Assembly (NCBI RefSeq): GCF_014844035.1
Contig: NZ_CP062159.1
Location: 62,001-126,000, forward strand
Source of the DNA: Flavobacterium sp. MDT1-60
GTDB taxonomy: Bacteria; Bacteroidota; Bacteroidia; Flavobacteriales; Flavobacteriaceae
DNA length: 64,000 nucleotides
Direction of reading: 5' to 3'
The translations under genes were made by a program, and so were the position numbers. Below, one piece after another: positions 24,397 to 33,872 of this stretch (the stretch's first letter is position 1; the number at the start of each line of letters is the position of its first letter). The notes below the pieces were generated by a model. That model had not been told where the DNA came from and did not search any database. It worked only from the letters and a program-made list of their open reading frames with translations.

Positions 24397-26952
24397 TTGA
24401 AAAATAATTCCACAAAAATAATAGCATTTATTCTAATAGCAATATTTATTTGCGCTTGTGATGCTGTAAAAAGAGTTCCTGATGGAAAAAAACTTCTTGT
24501 AAAAAATAATATTCTTGTTAATGGAAAGAATACCAATGATGAAACTGCATCAAATCAGATGTACCAAAAACCAAATGGAACTCTGTTAGGGTATAAATTG
24601 CGTTTAAATTTGTACAATTTAGCCAATTTAAATCCAGATTCTACTTATCAGGCTAAATTTAAAAATCATCCGGGCTTGTACGAGCGTCAGGCTAAATTTC
24701 TATCAGCAAAACAAGTTGACCGACTTGGACAATCATTTTTTTATAAAGGTTTACATGAATTCTTAAAAAACACTGGTGAACCGCCAGTTATTATTGATAC
24801 TACAAAAACAAAAAAATCTTTATTACGTTTAAAATTCTATTATTTCAATAATGGTTATTTTAATGTAAAAACTGATTACACAATTGATAGCATAGCACCA
24901 AAAAAAGCGAGAATAAATTACAATATTCTTACTGGTCCCGGCTACACTTTAGACTCTATCAGAACAACTATTTTAACTCCGGCTTTAGATTCCTTATATA
25001 AAACAAATCCGGAACCTTCAGTTTTAAAATCCGGAAAGCAATATAAAACTTCAGATTTTGAAGAAGAAAAAAATCGCATAACCACTTATTTCAGAAATCA
25101 TGGTGCATATTTCTTCCAGCCAACTTATATTACTTTTGATATAGATACAATTGGCAAAAAAAATAAGGCAGACATTAATTTAAAAATTAACAATAATAAT
25201 ATTCAGGAAAGAGATTCAAGCAGAACTGAACCATTTAAATTGTATAAAATAAGCGATGTAAACATTTATACAGACTATTCGGCAGCCAATGCAAAAAACA
25301 AAATAACAGATAGTACGACTTACAAAAACTTTAATTTGTACAGTTATAAAAAGCTAAAATATAAACCGCGGGCCATTACTGATGCTATTTTTATTAATAA
25401 AGGAAGCACTTATTCTGATACGAGAACAACACTTTCCTCGCGTTATTTAAACAACCTGAAGATTTTTAATTATCCTTCTATACAATATGAAGTTGATAAA
25501 CGAGATTCGACGGCGCAATCATTAATAGCCAATGTATATCTGACACCCAGAAAAAAATATAGTTTTGGAGCTACTCTGGATGTAACACATTCTAATATTC
25601 AGGATTTTGGAATTGGAGCCAGTGTTTCAGAAACGATTCGTAATGTTTTTAACCGAGCTGAAACACTAGAAATTTCGGCACGTGTAAATGTCGGATCATC
25701 AAAAGATATGGCTAACCCTAATGACAATTTCTTTAATGTCTCGGAATACGGAATTGACACCAAACTTAATTTCCCAAGGATCTTAATGCCTTTTGGAACC
25801 GAAAAAATTATTCCGAAAAGGATGATTCCTTCGACCATTATTGCTGCAGGTTTCTCAAAACAGCGAAATATTGGTTTGGATAAAGAAAATTTTACCGGAG
25901 GATTATCTTACAACTGGTCTCCAAAACGTTTGAATACTGCGAAACTTGAAGTATTGAATGCGCAATTTGTTCGTAACTTAAATCCTGATAATTATTTTAA
26001 TGTATACACCTCTTCTTATGACGAATTAAATGGAATTGGTAGAAATTATAACGTTGATCCTCTAAATGTTGATATAGATGGAAATTTAATAATTTCATCA
26101 GGAACGACTGGGTTTACTAATGATGTTTTAACAGAACAGACAGCCTTAACGCCGGCGGATGAGCAATATCAAGACGTGAAGAGTATCGAAGAACGAAGAG
26201 TTCGTCTGACCGAAAATGATTTTATATTAGCCTCGAGTTACACGTTTACGAAAACAACTAAAAAAGATCTTGCTGACAATATTTTCTATCAATTTAAAGC
26301 CAAAATAGAATCGGCCGGAACTTTATTATCTGCTGTTTCGAGTATAGCTAATCTTCAAAAAAATATAAATGGTAATTACGAAATATTCAATTTGGAATAT
26401 TCAGAATATCTTAAAACGGAGGTAGATTACATTAAACACTGGGATTTTGGAAAAGAGAAAGTCTTGGCCGTTCGAAGCTTTTTCGGAATTGCGATTCCTT
26501 TTGGCAATTCAGATTATATTCCGTTTTCACGAAGTTATTATTCCGGAGGTTCAAATGATAATCGAGCGTGGCAACCTTACTCATTAGGCCCGGGAAGTAC
26601 CGATGCTTTAGATGATTTTAACGAGGCAAATATGAAAATTGCACTGAGTGCCGAATTCCGATTCAAGGTTTTCGGAGATGTTAAGGGAGCTGTCTTTGCA
26701 GACGCCGGAAATATCTGGAATGTGCTCGATAATGTCACCGATGAAAAGGCAACATTTAACAACGTAAACGATTTAGCTGAGATTGCTTTAGGCACAGGAT
26801 TTGGATTACGATACGATTTAAGCTTTTTTGTAATTCGATTAGATTTAGGCTTCAAGACTTATAATCCGGCACATGAGAAGGGAGACCGCTGGTTCAAAGA
26901 GTACAATTTTGGGCACTCGGTTTTAAATTTTGGAATAAATTATCCTTTCTAA
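24397..26952 (+). CDS. tamL: TamL: lipoprotein BamA/TamA-family outer-membrane protein
   Basis: The 851-residue product has a lipoprotein signal (AIFICACDAVKRVPDGKKLL; lipid Cys about residue 21), POTRA-like segments to about residue 380 (YYFNNGYFNVKTDYTIDS) and a C-terminal BamA/D15-type barrel ending FGHSVLNFGINYPF. A lipid-anchored TamA-like protein is the Bacteroidetes form, thought to act with TamB in outer-membrane assembly. The start must be TTG 24397, because no ATG lies in frame before the lipobox. It is divergent from the TrmH gene, with a TACTTTTG box in the short gap. tamB is not in the window. Confidence 0.85.
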   Translation: MKNNSTKIIAFILIAIFICACDAVKRVPDGKKLLVKNNILVNGKNTNDETASNQMYQKPNGTLLGYKLRLNLYNLANLNPDSTYQAKFKNHPGLYERQAKFLSAKQVDRLGQSFFYKGLHEFLKNTGEPPVIIDTTKTKKSLLRLKFYYFNNGYFNVKTDYTIDSIAPKKARINYNILTGPGYTLDSIRTTILTPALDSLYKTNPEPSVLKSGKQYKTSDFEEEKNRITTYFRNHGAYFFQPTYITFDIDTIGKKNKADINLKINNNNIQERDSSRTEPFKLYKISDVNIYTDYSAANAKNKITDSTTYKNFNLYSYKKLKYKPRAITDAIFINKGSTYSDTRTTLSSRYLNNLKIFNYPSIQYEVDKRDSTAQSLIANVYLTPRKKYSFGATLDVTHSNIQDFGIGASVSETIRNVFNRAETLEISARVNVGSSKDMANPNDNFFNVSEYGIDTKLNFPRILMPFGTEKIIPKRMIPSTIIAAGFSKQRNIGLDKENFTGGLSYNWSPKRLNTAKLEVLNAQFVRNLNPDNYFNVYTSSYDELNGIGRNYNVDPLNVDIDGNLIISSGTTGFTNDVLTEQTALTPADEQYQDVKSIEERRVRLTENDFILASSYTFTKTTKKDLADNIFYQFKAKIESAGTLLSAVSSIANLQKNINGNYEIFNLEYSEYLKTEVDYIKHWDFGKEKVLAVRSFFGIAIPFGNSDYIPFSRSYYSGGSNDNRAWQPYSLGPGSTDALDDFNEANMKIALSAEFRFKVFGDVKGAVFADAGNIWNVLDNVTDEKATFNNVNDLAEIALGTGFGLRYDLSFFVIRLDLGFKTYNPAHEKGDRWFKEYNFGHSVLNFGINYPF

Positions 26953-26966
26953 TGCTAATTAATTCT

Positions 26967-26974
26967 TATTTTTG
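26967..26974 (+). promoter_or_regulatory. Putative -7 box (TATTTTTG) of fbaA
   Basis: It matches TAnnTTTG 37 bases upstream of ATG 27012. Confidence 0.5.
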
Positions 26975-27011
26975 CAACCTAAAAACCTAAAAACAACTAA
27001 AAAAAATTACA

Positions 27012-28079
27012 ATGGCACACAATATTAAACCAGGAGTAGCTACAGGAGATCAGGTACAGGAGATTTTTAATTATGCGAAAGAAAAAGGATTTGCACTTCC
27101 AGCAGTAAATGTTACGGGGTCAAGCACAATTAATGGAGTTCTTGAGACTGCAGCGAAACTTAATGCGCCAGTTATCATTCAATTTTCAAACGGAGGAGCA
27201 CAATTTAACGCAGGAAAAGGATTGTCTAACGCAGGTGAAAAATCAGCAATTGCTGGTGGAATCGCAGGAGCAAAACATATTCACGCATTGGCAGAAGCTT
27301 ACGGAGCAACTGTAATTTTACACACTGACCACTGTGCAAAAAAATTATTACCTTGGATTGATGGCTTGTTAGATGCATCTGAAAAACATTTTGCAGAAAC
27401 AGGAAAACCATTATTCAGTTCACATATGATCGATTTGTCTGAGGAGCCAATCGAAGAAAATATCGAGATCTGTAAAGAGTATTTAGCAAGAATGAGTAAA
27501 ATGGGTATGACATTAGAAATCGAGCTAGGTATTACAGGTGGTGAAGAAGATGGCGTTGACAACTCTGATGTTGACAGTTCAAAATTATACACACAACCGG
27601 AAGAAGTAGCTTATGCTTACGAAGAATTATCTAAAGTAAGTCCTAAATTTACAATTGCAGCTGCTTTTGGAAACGTTCACGGTGTTTACAAACCAGGAAA
27701 CGTAAAATTGACTCCAAAAATCTTAAAAAATTCTCAGGATTTCGTTCAAAACAAATTCAACACTGGACATAACCCGGTAGATTTCGTTTTCCACGGAGGT
27801 TCAGGTTCTACACTTGAAGAAATCAGAGAAGGAATTAGCTACGGAGTTATCAAAATGAACATTGATACAGATTTACAATTTGCATATACTGAAGGAATTC
27901 GTGATTATATGGTTAAAAACATTGACTATTTGAAATCTCAAATTGGTAACCCGGAAGGTGCTGATGTTCCTAACAAAAAATATTATGACCCAAGAAGATG
28001 GGTTCGTGAAAGCGAAGTGACATTCAATGCAAGACTTGAGCAAGCTTTTGCAGACTTGAATAACGTAAATACACTTTAA
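27012..28079 (+). CDS. fbaA: Fructose-bisphosphate aldolase, class II
   Basis: The 355-residue enzyme cleaves fructose 1,6-bisphosphate in glycolysis and runs in reverse in gluconeogenesis. Class II (zinc) features are HTDHCAKKLLPWIDGLLDA, LEIELGITGGEEDGVDN, AAFGNVHGVYKPGNVKL and VFHGGSGSTLEEIREGISYG, the last two carrying zinc-binding His residues. The length fits the IIA (E. coli FbaA) type. accD follows 111 bases later, with a repetitive AT-rich spacer. Confidence 0.96.
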   Translation: MAHNIKPGVATGDQVQEIFNYAKEKGFALPAVNVTGSSTINGVLETAAKLNAPVIIQFSNGGAQFNAGKGLSNAGEKSAIAGGIAGAKHIHALAEAYGATVILHTDHCAKKLLPWIDGLLDASEKHFAETGKPLFSSHMIDLSEEPIEENIEICKEYLARMSKMGMTLEIELGITGGEEDGVDNSDVDSSKLYTQPEEVAYAYEELSKVSPKFTIAAAFGNVHGVYKPGNVKLTPKILKNSQDFVQNKFNTGHNPVDFVFHGGSGSTLEEIREGISYGVIKMNIDTDLQFAYTEGIRDYMVKNIDYLKSQIGNPEGADVPNKKYYDPRRWVRESEVTFNARLEQAFADLNNVNTL

Positions 28080-28190
28080 ATTTTAGATTTCTGAATTTAG
28101 ATTCCGGACTTCTAAAAAAGCCTGGAATTTAAATTTCGAATCAGTTTTGATAATCTAAACTTTAAAATCTACATTCTTAAAATTAAAAAA

Positions 28191-29045
28191 ATGGCTTGGT
28201 TTAAAAGACAGGAAAAAGGGATTACGACCGCTACAGAAGATAAAATGGACGTTCCGAAAGGATTGTGGTACAAATCTCCTACCGGAAAAATTATTGATGC
28301 TGACGAATTAGCCAGAAACTTATTTGTTAGTCCAGAAGATGATTTTCACGTTCGAATTGGAAGCGCTACTTATTTTGAAATTTTATTCGACAACAACGAA
28401 TTTGTTGAGTTAGATAAAAATATGACATCAAAAGATCCTCTGCATTTTGTGGATACAAAAAAATATGCAGAAAGATTGAAAGATGTAATGGAAAAAACAC
28501 ACCTTAAGGACGCTGTACGTACAGGAGTTGGAAAATCCAAAGGAAAAGAGCTTGTAATTTGCTGTATGGATTTTGCCTTTATTGGAGGATCTATGGGAGC
28601 TGTTGTTGGAGAAAAAATTGCCAGAGGTATTGATCACGCGATCAAAAACAAATTACCTTTTGTTATGATTTCTAAATCAGGTGGAGCTCGTATGATGGAA
28701 GCTGCTTATTCGTTAATGCAATTAGCAAAAACTTCTGTAAAACTAGCTCAATTAGCTGAAGCTAAATTGCCTTACATTTCACTTTGTACAGATCCAACAA
28801 CTGGAGGAACAACTGCATCATATGCTATGTTAGGAGATATCAATATTTCTGAGCCAGGTGCTTTGATTGGTTTTGCCGGCCCTCGTGTTGTTCGCGATAC
28901 TACAGGTAAAGATTTACCAGAAGGTTTCCAGACTGCGGAATTTCTTTTAGAGCACGGTTTCCTAGACTTTATCACGCCTAGAAAAGAATTGAAAGACAAG
29001 ATCAACTTGTATATCGATTTGATTCAAAATAATACCATTAGATAG
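28191..29045 (+). CDS. accD: Acetyl-CoA carboxylase carboxyltransferase, beta subunit, without zinc-finger cysteines
   Basis: The 284-residue protein carries the crotonase-fold carboxyltransferase domain ([73 protein letters not shown]). It transfers the carboxyl group from biotin to acetyl-CoA, making malonyl-CoA for fatty acids. The N-terminal four-Cys finger of E. coli AccD aligns here with WYKSPTG and LFVSPEDD (28-51): the Cys positions become Ser29, Thr31, Ser47 and Asp50, so no zinc site remains. The rest is intact, so I expect activity. The alpha subunit is elsewhere. A terminator follows. Confidence 0.94.
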   Translation: MAWFKRQEKGITTATEDKMDVPKGLWYKSPTGKIIDADELARNLFVSPEDDFHVRIGSATYFEILFDNNEFVELDKNMTSKDPLHFVDTKKYAERLKDVMEKTHLKDAVRTGVGKSKGKELVICCMDFAFIGGSMGAVVGEKIARGIDHAIKNKLPFVMISKSGGARMMEAAYSLMQLAKTSVKLAQLAEAKLPYISLCTDPTTGGTTASYAMLGDINISEPGALIGFAGPRVVRDTTGKDLPEGFQTAEFLLEHGFLDFITPRKELKDKINLYIDLIQNNTIR

Positions 29046-29068
29046 TTTTAAAACTTCTGAAACATATA

Positions 29069-29102
29069 GAATCCCATTCGCTAAGGCAAATGGGATTTTT
29101 TA
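29069..29102 (+). terminator. Terminator of accD
   Basis: The stem AATCCCATT with AATGGGATT and a T run lies about 25 bases after the accD stop. Confidence 0.8.
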
Positions 29103-29127
29103 TATCTTTATTTTAAATCTTATTTTT

Positions 29128-29745
29128 ATGGCGAAATTTTTTAGCGTTTTAATGGTTTGTTTATGTTTTTTAAATTGCACCAAAAAAGAAAACACAATAC
29201 AAAATACTCCTTATGTGATTTCTAAACATTCTATTATCTCTAATATTTCTAATAAACCAAGAGACACGAATATTCCTCCACCTCCACCGTTACCAGGAGG
29301 AGTAGCTTATGGAACAAATACTTTTATAATTGATAATAATTCAAAAATATACTATTTTCAAAGAGAGAAAATTGGACGTGTTTGCATAACTGAGCCGCTT
29401 GACACAATTCCTTATTTTATAAATTTACAACCTAAGGACCTAATTGAAATACCACCTATTGCACTTTCTGAGTTTATAAAATTAAATCATAAGGATAATT
29501 TTAGAAATATAACTATAATATCATCAAAGTTAGATACTTTAAAATCGGAAAACTATTTTAATTTAATTAAAGCGATTGAATCTTATTTAAAAGAAAAAGA
29601 TTTATATTTCATTCGAAGAACTACTCAGGAAGAAGATACTGTTTTGAAATATAAGAAAAATAATGAGCCTTATTATTCCGACATCATTAAATGGGATAGA
29701 AACAGAATAAAATTTCCTCTTATAAAACCAAAACTAAATCATTAA
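29128..29745 (+). CDS. Hypothetical lipoprotein with proline-rich linker
   Basis: The 205-residue product starts with a lipoprotein signal (MVCLCFLNCTKKEN; lipid Cys near residue 17). A proline-rich stretch (IPPPPPLPGGVAYG) follows near residue 50, then a globular region with no recognised motif (LKSENYFNLIKAIESYLKEK). Codon use looks like its neighbours. It sits alone between the accD terminator and a convergent gene. I do not recognise the family. Confidence 0.7.
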   Translation: MAKFFSVLMVCLCFLNCTKKENTIQNTPYVISKHSIISNISNKPRDTNIPPPPPLPGGVAYGTNTFIIDNNSKIYYFQREKIGRVCITEPLDTIPYFINLQPKDLIEIPPIALSEFIKLNHKDNFRNITIISSKLDTLKSENYFNLIKAIESYLKEKDLYFIRRTTQEEDTVLKYKKNNEPYYSDIIKWDRNRIKFPLIKPKLNH

Positions 29746-29754
29746 AATAGAAAA

Positions 29755-29850
29755 TGTATCGTTCCTACGGAACTTCTAAATTCTCTCTTCATTTTTCCAA
29801 CGGAATAAATTCCGTTGCTACCAATATTTCATTCCTACGGGATTTTTCTG
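29755..29850. repeat. Short palindromic intergenic repeats
   Basis: The palindrome GTTCCTACGGAAC is at 29761-29773 and its core TTCCTACGG recurs at 29832-29840. Between them AACGGAAT and ATTCCGTT form a hairpin at 29799-29816. This looks like a repetitive extragenic palindrome family and could also slow or end transcription between the two convergent genes. Confidence 0.6.
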
Positions 29851-29900
29851 CGCGTTCCATTTTTTATTTTTTTAATTGAAAAAGATAATTCTAAATTCTG

Positions 29901-30785
29901 CTAATTTTTAGGTTTTCCCTTTTTCAATTCTCTATCAGCAATTTTAAAAGCTAACTTTTCACGCCATATCGCATAACGTTCTCTAAAAACTACTTTTATT
30001 GCGCTATCAACCGCGCCATGCATAAACAAACTCCAAACGCTGGCCATTTTACGCGTTATTGATCGATCCCATGCACGAAGACTCAGGGAAAAAGAACCGT
30101 CTACGTAGCGCATCCAATGCCACATTCCGGTTGGCATGAACAAAGTATCTCCATGTTCCATAAAAACTTCATATCCTTCGACACCTTTTAGAGCGGGAAA
30201 TTTTTCAAAATCAGGATTAGCAACATCATAATCTTCTAAAGCATAAGTAGTATTGGGAACGCAATAAAGTCTTTTTTTCCATTTATAGTCAAACAATATA
30301 ATATGTTTTCGACCTCCAAAATGAGTATGAAAAAGATGCGGTAAATCGATATCATAATGTAAAAAGGTGAAGGCGCTTGAGCCACCAAAAAACATGGCAG
30401 GCATGCTTTCTATAAAACCACCCATTAATTCTTTTGGAATTTTTACATCATTAATTAATTCGGGTCTGTGTTTGAAAAGATTGAAGAAAAAAATGCGTAA
30501 TTGTGTTGGTTCTCTTTTTATTAAATCCAGGTATTCACCAAATTTCATACTAGCAATAGAGGCATTGATTACTTTTGTAGGATCTGCTTTGGAATTATCA
30601 ACTAGTTTTACCTCAATATCTCCTGCAATTTGCTTAAAATACTCCGTTGACCATTTTTCTCTTGCAGGCCAGTCTTTTGTTAATCCTTTTATAATTAAAG
30701 GTTTTCTCTTATCTAAATAGTTCTTTTTAAAATCTTCTCTAGAAATAGACTCAACGGTATCGACGGGTTTCAAGTTAAAGCTCAT
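29901..30785 (-). CDS. Cupin-like (JmjC-type) Fe(II)/2-oxoglutarate-dependent oxygenase
   Basis: The 294-residue protein has the cupin_8/JmjC-like layout: RKPLIIKGLTKDWPAREKWS (27-46), an HxD iron motif in FLHYDIDLPHLFHTHFGGRK near residue 142, and a second strand GDTLFMPTGMWHWMRYV with the distal His. These residues suggest a 2-oxoglutarate oxygenase that hydroxylates a protein or small molecule; the substrate is unknown. The MacB-type permease gene upstream on the same strand ends 92 bases before this start. Confidence 0.85.
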   Translation of the reverse strand: MSFNLKPVDTVESISREDFKKNYLDKRKPLIIKGLTKDWPAREKWSTEYFKQIAGDIEVKLVDNSKADPTKVINASIASMKFGEYLDLIKREPTQLRIFFFNLFKHRPELINDVKIPKELMGGFIESMPAMFFGGSSAFTFLHYDIDLPHLFHTHFGGRKHIILFDYKWKKRLYCVPNTTYALEDYDVANPDFEKFPALKGVEGYEVFMEHGDTLFMPTGMWHWMRYVDGSFSLSLRAWDRSITRKMASVWSLFMHGAVDSAIKVVFRERYAIWREKLAFKIADRELKKGKPKN

Positions 30786-30877
30786 TTATTTATTGATTTA
30801 AATTGCATACCTAACAAGTAGGTATCTAATTATCTAGTCCTTTAAAAAAAATCACAATTAATAACACAAAAAACGTA

Positions 30878-32125
30878 CTACATTCCAGTTCGAATTGCTT
30901 CAACCGGATCCAAATTGGCTGCGGAAATTGCTGGAAGAATTCCGGATATTAATCCAATAATAGCTGCTAACGTAGTTCCTAAAATTATATTCCCAAAGCT
31001 TAAAACAAATTCGAAATCAAGCACTTTCGTTAAAATCAGTGCAATCCCCCAAACCATTAAAAGTCCTATTATTCCTCCAATAACAGAAAGAATTATCGCT
31101 TCAAATAAAAACTGAAATAATATAAAACGATTTTTAGCTCCAAGTGATTTTTGAATTCCAATTAAGTTCGTTCGCTCTTTAACCGAAACAAACATAATAT
31201 TCGCAATTCCGAACCCTCCAACTAAAAGAGAAAATCCACTGATAATCCATCCAACAACATTCATCTGACCCAAAATACCGTCAATAAAATCTGTAAACCC
31301 GGAAAGTACATTAACAAAGAAATTATCAATTTCACCCGCTTTCATTCCGCGAATAGCTCTTAGTTTCTGTGCAACTTCAGCCTTATAAGCATCCATATCG
31401 ATTCCTTTCACAGGTTTTAATACAATTACCGGTGTCATTGCATCACTATCACCGTACATCCTACGCAAAAAATTAGCCGGCAAATAAACAGAGGTATCAT
31501 TGCTATCTCCAAAAAAACCAGCCCCCTGTTTTGTCATAACGCCAATAACAGAAAAACGTTGTCCATACAAACGAATACTTTTTCCGATAGGATCATCAGA
31601 TCCAAAAAGTCCGTTTGCAATTTCATAACCCAGAACAATTACGGGCGATCCCGAATTGGATTCAGATTCCGTATAAAATCTTCCCTTATCAAAACTCAAT
31701 CCGTCAATATCAACCATTTCATAAGAAGATGGAACAATATTTACATCAGCTACAGTTTTCGAATCATATTTTAAACTTTCCCTGCTAACAAAAAGCTGAT
31801 AACCAACCTGATCTGTATTGTTTAGAGAATTTTTCAAAGCGATATATTCATCATATTTCACATTTGGAAACTGTTCTCTTTTCCATTGTGGAATTTCAGA
31901 TGGTCCAAAGCAAAATTTCATTAAATAAATTGTATTTTTATCTAAACTGCTTAAATCTTTAGAAATTTTACGATCAAGAGAATCAACGGCAGCTAAAACA
32001 GCGATAATCGAAAAAATACCAATCGTAACCCCTAACAACGACAATAATGTACGCAATTTGTTATTTCGCAAAGCATTTATGGCAAAGCTTAGACTTTCCT
32101 TTAATAATCTTAAATAAAGTAGCAT
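30878..32125 (-). CDS. MacB/FtsX-type ABC transporter permease
   Basis: The 415-residue protein has the MacB layout: a first helix with the motif NALRNNKLRTLLSLLGVTIG (18-37), a large periplasmic domain at about 55-285 (VNIVPSSYEMVDIDGLSFDK), and three C-terminal helices of the FtsX domain (MFVSVKERTNLIGIQKSLGA then helices). No ATPase or membrane-fusion gene is adjacent. Its role is probably export or lipoprotein-related transport, substrate unknown. It runs divergent from purH. Confidence 0.9.
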   Translation of the reverse strand: MLLYLRLLKESLSFAINALRNNKLRTLLSLLGVTIGIFSIIAVLAAVDSLDRKISKDLSSLDKNTIYLMKFCFGPSEIPQWKREQFPNVKYDEYIALKNSLNNTDQVGYQLFVSRESLKYDSKTVADVNIVPSSYEMVDIDGLSFDKGRFYTESESNSGSPVIVLGYEIANGLFGSDDPIGKSIRLYGQRFSVIGVMTKQGAGFFGDSNDTSVYLPANFLRRMYGDSDAMTPVIVLKPVKGIDMDAYKAEVAQKLRAIRGMKAGEIDNFFVNVLSGFTDFIDGILGQMNVVGWIISGFSLLVGGFGIANIMFVSVKERTNLIGIQKSLGAKNRFILFQFLFEAIILSVIGGIIGLLMVWGIALILTKVLDFEFVLSFGNIILGTTLAAIIGLISGILPAISAANLDPVEAIRTGM

Positions 32126-32258
32126 ATTTTCGTATTTTTCAATAAAGTAAAATTCAATAAATTAAAATCAAAAACCTAATAAAAGTTAACTTACTCATCA
32201 GTAGTTTTTTTTAAGAGAATGTTACATTAATTTTCTTTAAAATAATATTTAAAAAAAC

Positions 32259-32266
32259 TACTTTTG
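32259..32266 (+). promoter_or_regulatory. Putative -7 box (TACTTTTG) of purH
   Basis: It matches TAnnTTTG 24 bases upstream of ATG 32291. Confidence 0.5.
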
Positions 32267-32290
32267 CAGTCTGAAAAACATAACTACACA

Positions 32291-33817
32291 ATGAGCACAA
32301 CAAAAAAAATTCAATCCGCATTAATATCTGTTTTTTCGAAAGATGGACTAGAGCCAATCGTTAGAAAATTGCACGAGCAAAACGTCACATTATATTCTAC
32401 TGGAGGAACTGAAGATTTTATAAAAAACCTTGGAATTCCTGTAGTTCCAGTTGAAGATATTACTTCATTTCCTGAAATTCTTGGAGGAAGAGTAAAAACT
32501 TTACACCCTAAAATTTTTGGCGGAATTTTAAATCGTCAGGATAATGAAAGCGATGTTCAGCAAATGAAAGAATTTGATATTCCTCAGATTGATTTGGTAA
32601 TTGTTGATTTATATCCTTTTGAAAAAACGGTTGCTTCAGGTGCGAGCGAACAAGATATTATTGAAAAAATTGATATTGGCGGAATTTCATTAATCCGTGC
32701 CGGTGCAAAAAACTTCAAAGACACGGTAATTGTAGCTTCAGTAAACGAATACAGTTTGCTTCTGGATTTGATTACAGAACAAAATGGAGCGACAACATTA
32801 GAAAACAGAAGATTGCTTGCTACAAAAGCATTCCACGTTTCTTCTCATTATGACGGTGCTATATTTAATTATTTTAATACTGACGAAACTATTTACAAAG
32901 AAAGCATTGCAGATGGTCAGGTTTTAAGATACGGTGAGAACCCGCATCAAAAAGGATTTTTCTTTGGAGATTTTGACGCAATGTTCAAAAAAATTCACGG
33001 AAAAGAATTGTCATATAACAATTTATTAGATGTTGATGCTGCAGTAAATTTAATTAATGAATTTAAAACTGACGGACCAACATTCGCTATTTTAAAACAT
33101 AATAACGCTTGTGGTTTAGCTTCAAGAAAAACAATTAGCGAAGCTTATTTAGCTGCTTTGGCTTGCGACCCAACATCAGCATTTGGTGGAGTTTTAATTG
33201 CAAACACTAAAATCGACTTAGCTACAGCACAGGAAATCAATAAATTATTCTGTGAAGTTGTCATTGCACCTAGTTATGATGACGAAGCAATTGTTGTTTT
33301 ACAAGAAAAGAAAAACAGAATTATATTAGTTCAAAATGAAGTTGAATTGCCTTCAAGACAAGTAAGAACATGTCTTAATGGTTTGTTAATTCAGGATAGA
33401 AATACTATTACAGATAATAAAGAGCATTTAAAAACCGTTACAACAACAGAGCCAACTGCTCAGGAGATAGAGGATTTGATTTTTGCTTCGAAGATTTGTA
33501 AAAACACAAAATCAAATACAATCGTATTTGCTAAAAACGGAACTTTAATTTCATCAGGAACTGGTCAGACATCAAGAGTGGATGCTTTGATGCAGGCAGT
33601 TGATAAAGCAAAAGCTTTCGGATTTGACCTAACAGGAGCCTCAATGGCAAGTGACGCATTTTTCCCTTTTCCGGATTGTGTAGAATTAGCTAAAAAAGCA
33701 GGAATTACAGCTGTAATTCAGCCAGGTGGATCGATAAAAGATGAATTAAGCATCAATTATTGCAACGAAAATAATCTTGCAATGGTATTTACAGGAACAC
33801 GTCATTTTAAACATTAA
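32291..33817 (+). CDS. purH: Bifunctional AICAR transformylase / IMP cyclohydrolase
   Basis: The 508-residue enzyme does the last two steps of IMP synthesis. The N-terminal MGS-like cyclohydrolase domain shows LISVFSKDGLEPIVRKL, LYSTGGTEDFIKNLGIPV and GGRVKTLHPKIFGGILNR. The transformylase domain has LRYGENPHQKGFF, the catalytic-type KHNNACGLASRKT, and DAFFPFPDCVELAKKAGITA near the end. I start at ATG 32291; an earlier in-frame TTG would run into the -7 box. mreB follows 55 bases later but has its own promoter-like box. Confidence 0.97.
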   Translation: MSTTKKIQSALISVFSKDGLEPIVRKLHEQNVTLYSTGGTEDFIKNLGIPVVPVEDITSFPEILGGRVKTLHPKIFGGILNRQDNESDVQQMKEFDIPQIDLVIVDLYPFEKTVASGASEQDIIEKIDIGGISLIRAGAKNFKDTVIVASVNEYSLLLDLITEQNGATTLENRRLLATKAFHVSSHYDGAIFNYFNTDETIYKESIADGQVLRYGENPHQKGFFFGDFDAMFKKIHGKELSYNNLLDVDAAVNLINEFKTDGPTFAILKHNNACGLASRKTISEAYLAALACDPTSAFGGVLIANTKIDLATAQEINKLFCEVVIAPSYDDEAIVVLQEKKNRIILVQNEVELPSRQVRTCLNGLLIQDRNTITDNKEHLKTVTTTEPTAQEIEDLIFASKICKNTKSNTIVFAKNGTLISSGTGQTSRVDALMQAVDKAKAFGFDLTGASMASDAFFPFPDCVELAKKAGITAVIQPGGSIKDELSINYCNENNLAMVFTGTRHFKH

Positions 33818-33823
33818 TTTGTT

Positions 33824-33831
33824 TAACTTTG
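33824..33831 (+). promoter_or_regulatory. Putative -7 box (TAACTTTG) of the mre operon
   Basis: It matches TAnnTTTG 41 bases upstream of the mreB ATG, right after the purH stop. Confidence 0.4.
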
Positions 33832-33872
33832 TTCGATAATTATTTATAACATTTTAAACCCCTAAAAAACTT

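Noticed and set aside
24360..24536. Longer form of the TrmH-type methyltransferase
   Set aside because: It would overlap tamL and its promoter; the family start fits ATG 24359.
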